From contig JAFSFI010000007.1 of assembly GCA_017435255.1 (NCBI GenBank), positions 34,536 through 98,535 on the forward strand: 64,000 nt of DNA. Reading direction: 5' to 3'. The notes under the pieces are model-generated. The model had not been told where the DNA came from. It saw only the letters and a list, made by a program, of their open reading frames with translations, and ran no database searches. Below are positions 58,506-64,000 of the stretch, piece after piece (the first letter of the stretch is position 1; each line of letters starts with the position of its first letter). The position numbers were made by a program, and so were the translations under genes. The DNA comes from Bacilli bacterium. GTDB lineage: Bacteria > Bacillota_I > Bacilli_A > RF39 > UBA660.

Positions 58506-60253
58506 AAATAAAAAAAATATTAATATATTTAATATTTGCTTTTGTAATGATTTTACCTTTTTCAGTAAATGCAGAAGTAAGAACAGAGAATTTCCAAATA
58601 TTACATAATAAAGATTTTAGCTCAACATTAATCAACCAGTTAAAAGAAGTGTTTTATTATAAGATGTGTCCCTATGGCTGTAGTGGCATAGATGATTTTT
58701 ATGAAAATACTCCTATTTTAATTGATTATAATGAAAACGATCAAACTTTTGATGTTTATTATTCTAATCGAGGTTATGGTAAGGATAGAGAAATAATTAT
58801 TGATGATTCTGGTGTAAGATTTATAATAAATTCGTATATTAGTGATGGCCGTTGGCATGATGTTACTTTATATCGTTTTCAATTAGATGATTTATCTTTC
58901 ATATCTAATAAAACTTATGGTGGTAGAACTTATTTTGATATTTTAAGTAGATCAAATTATGTTTGTATAGGTGATCTTCATAATAATTGTGGTAATACAT
59001 CATTATCTATAATTGGTAACAGAGATATGGAGTTTTGGGAAAAACATAATTTATATGATACCAAAACTGGTATGTTTAATTATGATAATTTTAACGATCT
59101 ATATGTTTATTCGTCTATTGTATGGACTAATTATAATTTTACTTGGGGTGATGGAATAGTTTTTGAATCATTGAATAATTATGAGGGTTATGAATATAAA
59201 GCGTTTACTTACAATTTGGATTCTGACGGAAGTTATTCTGATAAATTTACTACTTCTAAGACGATTTTAATCGATGCATCTTTATATGATACATATGAAT
59301 TAAAATTTGAACTTATAGGTAAGCACTTTAATTGTACTGCCCCTATAAATGTATTTAATATATGTCCTGATAAATACAGAGATTATCAAGATAAATATAT
59401 AATTAATGTTTATAACAAAGCTATTTCGAATGTTAAATATTATCTTTCTGCCGATAATAAATCATGGGATAAAATATCATTTAATGCTAGTAGTACTGAT
59501 GATTATATTTCTTATACTGATATTAAATGGAACGGCAAATATGGTAAATATATTTTTGATTTAACAGGTATAGATGATTATGTTTTAATAACTATTTCTT
59601 ATGATAACGATATTATATCTTTTAAAACTCCAGAGTTACAGATTCCTGAAGAAGAAATGACAGAAGTTGATTTGAAAGGTAAATATGCCATTGGATTAAT
59701 ACCAAAGAATATAAGTAGTCCTGTTCCATTATATTATCAAGGTAATTTTGTTTCTTATTATTATTTTGGAGATTCTACATCTGCCTATGAATATAAAATA
59801 TTAAAATCTACTGATCATATTTCTAAACATGTTATAGATTTTAGTAATTACAATTTAAATAAACCTATATTTTATATTTTGAATTTAGATCATAAAACTC
59901 AAAACACTTCAATAGTTAAATACTATGCAGAGTATTTTGATGTTATATATTTTGAAAACGATTATTCAAGTGTAACATATAATGATTTTGTTTATAATCC
60001 GCCTAGCTCATCAGTTGATGTTGCTACTGGAGGAGATGATTCATCTGATAGTAGTGGTAAAGGTATAGATTTAAGTCTTACTAGCCTTGTAAAAAAATTA
60101 CCTGATTTGATTAGTGGTTTAAGCAGTGCATTTCAGGCTTTAGGTGATTGTGTAGTTATAGCATTTACAAGTTTACCTGAAATAGTTCAATCAGTATTAT
60201 ATATATGTTTAATAGTAACAGTTATTTTAATTGCTATTAAATTGATTAAGTAG
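58502..60253 (+). CDS. Putative adsorption/minor coat protein (pIII-like)
   Basis: The 583-residue protein is the largest in the prophage. It has a signal peptide (~1-24), a ~480-residue Tyr/Asp/Asn-rich extracellular part, a Ser/Gly/Asp-rich flexible linker (SSSVDVATGGDDSSDSSGKG, ~498-517) and a C-terminal transmembrane helix ending in Lys (~563-583). The signal-ectodomain-linker-anchor order and its place after the coat gene are those of filamentous-phage adsorption proteins. No sequence family is recognised. It would determine host range. Confidence 0.72.
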   Translation: MKIKKILIYLIFAFVMILPFSVNAEVRTENFQILHNKDFSSTLINQLKEVFYYKMCPYGCSGIDDFYENTPILIDYNENDQTFDVYYSNRGYGKDREIIIDDSGVRFIINSYISDGRWHDVTLYRFQLDDLSFISNKTYGGRTYFDILSRSNYVCIGDLHNNCGNTSLSIIGNRDMEFWEKHNLYDTKTGMFNYDNFNDLYVYSSIVWTNYNFTWGDGIVFESLNNYEGYEYKAFTYNLDSDGSYSDKFTTSKTILIDASLYDTYELKFELIGKHFNCTAPINVFNICPDKYRDYQDKYIINVYNKAISNVKYYLSADNKSWDKISFNASSTDDYISYTDIKWNGKYGKYIFDLTGIDDYVLITISYDNDIISFKTPELQIPEEEMTEVDLKGKYAIGLIPKNISSPVPLYYQGNFVSYYYFGDSTSAYEYKILKSTDHISKHVIDFSNYNLNKPIFYILNLDHKTQNTSIVKYYAEYFDVIYFENDYSSVTYNDFVYNPPSSSVDVATGGDDSSDSSGKGIDLSLTSLVKKLPDLISGLSSAFQALGDCVVIAFTSLPEIVQSVLYICLIVTVILIAIKLIK

Positions 60254-60261
60254 GTGATCTG

Positions 60262-60390
60262 ATGTTTGATTTAGCAGTTAAAATATTAGGTTATTTACCT
60301 TATGAATTTATATGGGTTTATATAGTTTTTATTATTGTTATATTTGCATTACTTGTTAGATTAATACTTAGACTTTTAGGAGGTATTTAA
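60262..60390 (+). CDS. 42-residue single-helix phage membrane protein
   Basis: ATG 60262 follows TAGGTGAT. The product, MFDLAVKILGYLPYEFIWVY then IVFIIVIFALLVRLILRLLGGI, is one hydrophobic helix with a basic end. Size and location after the pIII-like gene suggest a minor tip protein such as pVI, pVII or pIX of filamentous phages. Confidence 0.7.
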   Translation: MFDLAVKILGYLPYEFIWVYIVFIIVIFALLVRLILRLLGGI

Positions 60391-60391
60391 T

Positions 60392-61189
60392 ATGAAAAAA
60401 ATATTATATCTTATACCATTATTTATATTTATTTTCTTAATATCTCCTAGTAATGTAAGTGCTGCCGATTATCATTATACTTTTATCGAAAGTCCTATAA
60501 CAGTTGAACAAAAAGAAGAATATTTATTATATGTTTATAATTCTATAGAGTTTCAAAATGCTCTAAAAGATTATCCTTATTATTTAATAACATATCAAGA
60601 ATCAAGATATAAACCTATTCAAAACAATCCTGGTATACCATATAACAATCATATTATTGTTTTGATGTATCAAGATAAACCTACTTTCCGTTCTTCTGAC
60701 AGTTCTATAGATTTATCAGAATTAAGTTCTGCCCAAAAATTGGGTTATAATATATCTAATTCTTTATCTTATGTTTCTCCAACTTCTTTAACTTCCTTCT
60801 TTTTAGTTAAATATACTTCTTATGCAGATAATACATATTATGAAGATTTATTTTTAGATTATGTTATAGCTACTAATTTAGAATATATTCATTCTAAAGA
60901 TATGAATATATATGATGCTGAGGGTAATTTAATAAAAACTATTTCTAAAGGGGAAAATATATTTTCAAATTTAAATATTAAACCTGAAATACCTGAAGAA
61001 ACAATCGATCCCGTTATAGATTCGATATTAAATTCTGAAGATACTTTATATAGTTTATCTAAACAATTACTAGGAGAATTACCTGAAGAATTTACATTTT
61101 TATATTCAATATGTCAGTTATTTTTGGGAATAGTAATAATTTTAGTAGTATTAAGTCCAGTAATATTATTATTACGATTATTTAGGTAG
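60392..61189 (+). CDS. Second putative virion or assembly membrane protein
   Basis: The 265-residue protein has a signal peptide (~1-24, ending SNVSA), an extracellular domain with many Tyr and Ser, and a C-terminal transmembrane helix (~241-261) ending in RLFR. The topology equals that of the pIII-like protein but it is shorter. It may be a second minor coat or a pVI-type protein. AGGAGGTATTTAAT precedes the ATG, one base after the previous stop. Confidence 0.65.
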   Translation: MKKILYLIPLFIFIFLISPSNVSAADYHYTFIESPITVEQKEEYLLYVYNSIEFQNALKDYPYYLITYQESRYKPIQNNPGIPYNNHIIVLMYQDKPTFRSSDSSIDLSELSSAQKLGYNISNSLSYVSPTSLTSFFLVKYTSYADNTYYEDLFLDYVIATNLEYIHSKDMNIYDAEGNLIKTISKGENIFSNLNIKPEIPEETIDPVIDSILNSEDTLYSLSKQLLGELPEEFTFLYSICQLFLGIVIILVVLSPVILLLRLFR

Positions 61190-61197
61190 GTGATTAT

Positions 61198-61470
61198 ATG
61201 TTAGATATAGTTAAATTTTATTTTGACATAGTTGGAAAGGTATTTGGAATATATAACAATTTCGAGATATTTCCAGGAGTAAGTTTTTTAGCATTTATGT
61301 GCGCATGTTCTATAATTTTAATTTTATTATCAGTAATATTTCATAATGTCAAAGAAGAATATGATTTTAAATATACTCGTTATAAACATGATAAATGGGA
61401 TTCAGATCAAAAAAGAACTTATGCTAAAAATGGTAAACATGCATATGTTTCTAGGCATGGAAAGGATTAG
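61198..61470 (+). CDS. Small phage membrane protein
   Basis: The 90-residue protein has one strong membrane helix in the centre (~28-50, FLAFMCACSIILILLSVIF), a preceding amphipathic segment and a very basic C-terminal tail (KYTRYKHDKWDSDQKRTYAKNGKHAYVSRHGKD). It starts eight bases after the previous stop with TAGGTGATT. It lies directly upstream of the Zot region, so an assembly role is plausible. No family is recognised. Confidence 0.6.
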   Translation: MLDIVKFYFDIVGKVFGIYNNFEIFPGVSFLAFMCACSIILILLSVIFHNVKEEYDFKYTRYKHDKWDSDQKRTYAKNGKHAYVSRHGKD

Positions 61471-61475
61471 ATATT

Positions 61476-61667
61476 ATGTATTTATTTTATAGTTATGAAC
61501 AATTACAAACTTTACAATGTTTTAGTTGGGTAGATTTTACATCTTTTAATTCTTTTCATGAAGTTATTTTTACATTAGGAGTTAATATTTATTTTTTAGT
61601 GTTTTTGATATTTATATTAAGTATTAGTTACAAAATAATAAATAGATTATTTAATATTATATTTTAG
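61476..61667 (+). CDS. 63-residue phage membrane protein
   Basis: The protein has a hydrophobic helix in the C-terminal half (~33-57, FTLGVNIYFLVFLIFILSISY) and an aromatic N-terminal half. It begins five bases after the preceding stop and ends eight bases before the Zot gene, so it is part of the same operon. The ribosome site is weak. Function is unknown. Confidence 0.55.
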   Translation: MYLFYSYEQLQTLQCFSWVDFTSFNSFHEVIFTLGVNIYFLVFLIFILSISYKIINRLFNIIF

Positions 61668-61675
61668 GAGTAGTT

Positions 61676-62419
61676 ATGAGTGTAATAGGGTTACATGGTA
61701 TACCTGGTTGTGGTAAAACACTTGTTAGTGTTGGAGGTATAGCAAAAAAAATATATAAAAAAGATAATAGATTAATTAAAAGAATAATTAGAAAATGTAT
61801 GGGAGTACCTACACGAGTTAATACAATATATTCAAATTTTCCAATTTTATTAGATAAAAGAAGAAAAATATATTCAAATATTATAACCGTTGATGATTGT
61901 GATAATAGATATTCATTGATTCCAGGTTCAACAGTTATTATTGATGAGATACAGTCTTATTATGATTCTAGTATATCAGTTAGAGATTTCCCAAAACAAA
62001 TAGCCACTTTTTATCAATTTCATAGGCATTTTGACATCAAAGATATGTATCTAATATCTCAGCACCCTAGACGCATAATAACGTATATGAGGGATGTTAT
62101 AAGCGAATATAGGCGTATTAAAAAATATATAAAGATTCCAATAATACATTTAGGTATTATATGGGCTAGGGTAGTATATGAATTTGATGATTATAAATTT
62201 GCATTTACTAGATCTAAAGAAGTAAAAAGACAATATGATATCAAAACTAAATTCTATTTCTTTAATTATAAGAAAGCATATAAGAGTTACAAAACAAAAT
62301 ACATGTCAGCATTTAATAAAGACAAGCCATTATTATATAGGGGCACATATACAAGCTTAGATTTTCCTGAAGAAGAATATGATTATTTAAATTATAGATT
62401 ATTTGGAATAAAAAGATAG
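61676..62419 (+). CDS. zot: Zot/pI-like morphogenesis ATPase
   Basis: The 247-residue protein has Walker A HGIPGCGKT (~7-15), Walker B STVIIDEIQ (~85-93) and LISQHPRR, the arrangement of the zonular occludens toxin (Zot)/gene I family that drives filamentous-phage assembly and extrusion at the inner membrane. It is the best marker of an inovirus here. The C-terminal half lacks an obvious transmembrane helix and long periplasmic domain, which may reflect a single-membrane host. 'Zot' is a family name and does not imply toxin activity. Confidence 0.88.
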   Translation: MSVIGLHGIPGCGKTLVSVGGIAKKIYKKDNRLIKRIIRKCMGVPTRVNTIYSNFPILLDKRRKIYSNIITVDDCDNRYSLIPGSTVIIDEIQSYYDSSISVRDFPKQIATFYQFHRHFDIKDMYLISQHPRRIITYMRDVISEYRRIKKYIKIPIIHLGIIWARVVYEFDDYKFAFTRSKEVKRQYDIKTKFYFFNYKKAYKSYKTKYMSAFNKDKPLLYRGTYTSLDFPEEEYDYLNYRLFGIKR

Positions 62420-62451
62420 TTCTCAGCACACAGCAACGCTGTGCTGGGAAC
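62419..62451 (+). other. GC-rich hairpin after zot, candidate packaging signal
   Basis: GTTCTCAG / CTGGGAAC outer stem (one T-G pair) and CACAGC-AAC-GCTGTG inner stem (62429-62443), with a CA bulge. It is not followed by a T run, which argues against a terminator. Filamentous-phage packaging signals are bulged hairpins near the end of the morphogenesis genes. Confidence 0.6.
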
Positions 62452-62483
62452 ATTAAGGGGTTTATATATAAAGGAGTGAGAAT

Positions 62484-62735
62484 ATGAAAAAAGATAAGAG
62501 ATATGTAGTGTATTATGTGTTACACAATGATTTAGGTTTTGATAAGAAAGAAAAAGTATTATTCACTACTAATTATTATTGGTTAGCAAAATTTTATTTT
62601 AAAGATCGAGTATGTATATTTAATGATTTTGTAAAAGATAATGTTGTTGAATGTTTTGTTTATGATACTAAAAGATTAACTACTATTATGAATTGTATGT
62701 ATTTTTGTAATTCTAAAAAGAAATTAGGTGTTTAA
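62484..62735 (+). CDS. Small phage protein of unknown function
   Basis: The 83-residue basic, aromatic-rich soluble protein starts MKKDKRYVVYYVLHNDLGFD. A strong AAAGGAGTGAGAAT precedes the ATG. It is the first gene after the hairpin at 62419-62451 and so probably belongs to the replication side of the genome. No family is recognised. Confidence 0.6.
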   Translation: MKKDKRYVVYYVLHNDLGFDKKEKVLFTTNYYWLAKFYFKDRVCIFNDFVKDNVVECFVYDTKRLTTIMNCMYFCNSKKKLGV

Positions 62736-62740
62736 TTATC

Positions 62741-62968
62741 ATGAAGAAATTTAATCAGAAAGATATAATATTTAGAATAAATTTAATTAGTGGTTATGTG
62801 CAAGCTAGTAAAGATTATTTTACTATGTTTGAATCATATTTAAATGATAGTGAATTATCAGATACAGATAAACTTATATGTATTAGAAATCAATATTTAG
62901 AATTTAGTAGTAATCATTCAATTTTATTAAATACAGATAAAGTTAGTTCCGTACATATAAATTTGTAA
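62741..62968 (+). CDS. Small phage protein of unknown function
   Basis: The 75-residue protein is predicted helical and soluble (FNQKDIIFRINLISGYVQASKDYFTMFESYLNDSELSDTDKLICIRNQYLEF). It starts five bases after the previous stop; the ribosome site is weak (TTAGGTGTTTAATTATC). Its 3' end overlaps the left arm of the long inverted repeat at 62961-63023. No family is recognised. Confidence 0.58.
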   Translation: MKKFNQKDIIFRINLISGYVQASKDYFTMFESYLNDSELSDTDKLICIRNQYLEFSSNHSILLNTDKVSSVHINL

Positions 62969-63023
62969 ATAGAACATGGAATAAATACGATAGTTTTTAT
63001 GCCGTGAAAGTCTATTTACAAAT
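62961..63023 (+). other. Long imperfect hairpin, candidate packaging signal or single-strand origin
   Basis: ATTTGTAAATAGA (62961-62973) and TCTATTTACAAAT (63011-63023) are perfect 13-bp inverted repeats. Inside, CATGG/CCGTG and ATAAA/TTTAT continue the stem with a small bulge, giving roughly 23 pairs. It is non-coding apart from the last codons of the upstream gene. Confidence 0.65.
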
Positions 63024-63048
63024 ATACAACTACAATAATTTTTAATCT

Positions 63049-63087
63049 CCTAGGAATAACTTTGTTTTTCCTAGGGTTTGGCGCCAA
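63049..63087 (+). other. Hairpin plus palindrome upstream of the replication origin
   Basis: CCTAGGAA (63049-63056) and TTCCTAGG (63068-63075) form an eight-pair stem, followed by the ten-base palindrome TTGGCGCCAA (63078-63087). It is probably part of the replication or packaging region. Confidence 0.5.
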
Positions 63088-63110
63088 TGAGCCAAGAAAA
63101 AATAAATAAA

Positions 63111-63160
63111 TTGGGGGGTTACTACGACACCCCCCAATGGGGTCTGTGTGACGCGTGACA
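63111..63160 (+). other. Rolling-circle double-strand origin (pMV158-type nick site in a hairpin loop)
   Basis: TTGGGGGG (63111-63118) and CCCCCCAA (63130-63137) form a stem that exposes the loop TTACTACGACA. TACTACGAC (63120-63128) is the nick sequence of the pMV158 plasmid family, cut between G 63126 and A 63127. Downstream GTGTGAC GCGTGAC (63146-63159) looks like a short direct repeat that could be the initiator-binding locus. The matching RepB gene begins 73 bp downstream. Confidence 0.85.
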
Positions 63161-63209
63161 AAAATACCTTAAAAATAAGGAAATTGATTTTTTAGGAGGG
63201 ATTTTATTT

Positions 63210-63848
63210 ATGGCATTAAAAGGTCGAAATTGGGCATTTGTAATGTACCCAGAAAGTATGCCAAGTGATTGGTTTGATAGATTACAGATGACAGGACTAC
63301 CATTTGCAATTAGTCCGCTACATGATAAAGATACTGACCCGACAGGGGAGGGGAAGAAGCCCCATTATCATGTTATATGTTATTATGAGAACTCCACTAC
63401 TCAGAAAGCAGTAAAAGAGTTAGTTTGTACTCTAGTTAATGCCACATTACCAATTAAACTTGAAAGTATGGTTGGAATGTATAGATATCATTTGCATATG
63501 GATAATCCTGATAAATATCAATATGATGATCGTGATAGAATATTTATAAATGGGTTTGATTGTTCTAAAGTAGATTCATTAACTTATACTGAGGTTTCTA
63601 AGTTGTTGATTGAAATACAAAGATTAATTTGTATGGAACATATTTTAGAATATTCTGATTTATTAGATATATTGCTAGATAGTGATATGTTTAATATGTG
63701 GGATGTAGCAAGGAATCACACTTTGTTTTTAAATACATATATCAACTCAAGAAGATATAAGACTAAGCAGGAAAGCATAAAAAAAGAAGTACCTACTCAA
63801 CTTCCGATAATTGATATTATGTTGCTTTCTATAATTGTTTTATATTAA
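63210..63848 (+). CDS. rep: RepB-type rolling-circle replication initiator (C-terminus altered by integration)
   Basis: Residues 1-60 match pMV158 RepB closely: AFVMYPESMPSDWFDRLQMTGLPFAISPLHDKDTDP and KKPHYHVICY, the HUH-type metal motif His-Tyr-His at 52-54. The candidate nicking Tyr lies in GMYRYHLH (~91-93). AGGAGGGATTTT precedes the ATG. The ORF runs through the right att site, so the last ~11 residues come from chromosomal DNA (212 aa). Joining to the left att gives ...LPIIE and a TAG stop, i.e. 202 residues, in the circular phage. RepB of pMV158 has about 210. Confidence 0.9.
   Translation: MALKGRNWAFVMYPESMPSDWFDRLQMTGLPFAISPLHDKDTDPTGEGKKPHYHVICYYENSTTQKAVKELVCTLVNATLPIKLESMVGMYRYHLHMDNPDKYQYDDRDRIFINGFDCSKVDSLTYTEVSKLLIEIQRLICMEHILEYSDLLDILLDSDMFNMWDVARNHTLFLNTYINSRRYKTKQESIKKEVPTQLPIIDIMLLSIIVLY
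63800..63827 (+). other. Right dif-like attachment site (attR)
   Basis: ACTTCCGATAA, centre TTGATA and TTATGTTGCTT give the 11-6-11 layout of a dif site. 22 of 28 positions fit the Firmicutes dif consensus as I recall it. Because the left half is shared with attL and the right half is chromosomal, this equals the reconstructed host attB/dif. Confidence 0.78.
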
Positions 63849-64000
63849 ATAAACTAAACCATATATAATAAATATATCATACCTATTATTATCGAGCATT
63901 TCAATACTCTATTATCAAAAATAAATGAAATGTATATTTTTAAATCAATTTATTTTAAAAAAACAATCATTATTTTTTAATATTTATTATATATATTATA
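63849..64000. other. AT-rich intergenic DNA at the window end
   Basis: No ORF, terminator or strong promoter is recognisable in the last 152 bases, which are extremely AT-rich. It is chromosomal DNA beyond the right att site. Confidence 0.5.

Larger units (their letters stand above)
56826..63816. mobile_element. Filamentous (inovirus-type) prophage flanked by dif-like att sites
   Basis: AACTTCCGATAATTGA occurs at 56825-56840 and 63799-63814, so the repeated unit is 6,974 bp, a typical inovirus genome size. Between the copies lie a repressor with operators, a small early protein, a 59-residue coat-like protein followed by a strong terminator, several membrane proteins with virion-like architecture, a Zot/pI ATPase, a rolling-circle origin and a RepB-type initiator. 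No integrase is encoded, consistent with use of host XerC/XerD. Inovirus identity rests on the Zot gene, gene order, size and the coat-like protein. The element looks intact. Confidence 0.88.

Noticed and set aside
61676..62419. Zonula occludens toxin as a virulence factor
   Set aside because: The Zot name reflects the pI-like assembly ATPase family; the toxin-related C-terminal region is not present.
56826..63827. Integrated rolling-circle plasmid instead of a phage
   Set aside because: RepB and origin alone would fit a plasmid, but the Zot ATPase, coat-like protein with terminator, pIII-like protein and small virion-type proteins point to a filamentous phage.
1..64000. Mycoplasma genetic code (TGA = Trp)
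   Set aside because: Low GC suggested code 4, but real genes end at TGA (hemW, the 58398 ORF) and no conserved protein needs TGA read-through; Trp codons are TGG.
1..64000. CRISPR array, rRNA or tRNA genes
   Set aside because: No regularly spaced repeats, no rRNA segments and no tRNA-like T-arm plus CCA structure were recognised; a covariance search would be needed to exclude a diverged tRNA.
63828..64000. A second att site or tandem phage copy after attR
   Set aside because: No further copy of the 16-bp repeat and no phage gene is visible in the last 170 bases.

Overview
The window is a low-GC, gene-dense bacterial chromosome segment that uses the standard code: TGA is a true stop (for example hemW at 20151 and the 35-codon ORF ending at 58505) and Trp is TGG. 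Gene order (rpsU-yqeY-yqfC-yqfD-ybeY-dgkA-era-yqzL-recO, lepA-hemW, mutS/uvrC/mutL, rsmE/mtaB) is that of Bacilli. Very high AT content, small intergenic gaps and a reduced set of sporulation genes suggest an uncultured gut-type Bacilli/Mycoplasmatota-like lineage (for example RF39-like). That placement is inference. Sporulation-associated families are spread along the window: YqfC, YqfD, a SpoIIID-like double-HTH protein, YlbJ, SpoVB and SpoIIM.

Layout. 1-4.6 kb: two tandem paralogous membrane proteins (the first cut by the window edge), priA and a membrane protein. 4.6-10.5 kb: an unknown protein ending in a clamp-binding-like QLSFF motif, then parE, an unknown gene and parC (topoisomerase IV). 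10.6-16.6 kb: the rpsU to recO cluster. 16.7-23.5 kb: lepA, the SpoIIID-like regulator, hemW, a small thymidylate group (HD hydrolase, tandem-domain ThyX, Tmk) and a glycerophosphodiesterase. 23.5-26.1 kb: a GspE/PilB-type ATPase divergent from two prepilin-like genes. 26-40.5 kb: ylbJ, a PDZ-Lon protease, mutS, a DUF1292 protein, a lytic transglycosylase, cvpA, trxA, a Cys-His-Asp protein, a YigZ-family protein, two Tim44/zinc-ribbon proteins, uvrC, a PepSY-like protein and mutL.

40.6-47.1 kb is an accessory surface-protein island between mutL and miaA. It holds three secreted proteins with a shared 'VGDVDVPVYRV'-type core, two partner proteins with an N-terminal membrane anchor, a dockerin-like protein, and two membrane-anchored proteins with cohesin-like domains, one of which carries four cadherin-like beta-sandwich repeats. 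One promoter in this island has a GGGGGGTGGGGGG tract between its -35 and -10, a candidate phase-variation switch.

47.2-56.8 kb returns to housekeeping genes: miaA, rsmE, mtaB, spoVB, a 28-residue membrane miniprotein, spoIIM, mnmA and an apparently autoregulated HTH gene.

56.8-63.8 kb is a complete-looking filamentous (inovirus-type) prophage of about 6,974 bp. It is bounded by a 16-bp direct repeat inside two dif-like (XerC/XerD) sites. It carries a Xre repressor with three 19-bp operators, a small early protein, a 59-residue major-coat-like protein followed by a strong terminator, pIII-like and other membrane virion proteins, a Zot/pI ATPase, hairpins that could be packaging or single-strand origin signals, a double-strand rolling-circle origin with the pMV158-type nick sequence TACTACGAC, and a pMV158-type RepB initiator. 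The rep stop codon and terminator lie at the opposite end of the prophage, so the predicted circle restores a shorter Rep followed by its own terminator. The last ~150 bp is AT-rich DNA with no gene seen.
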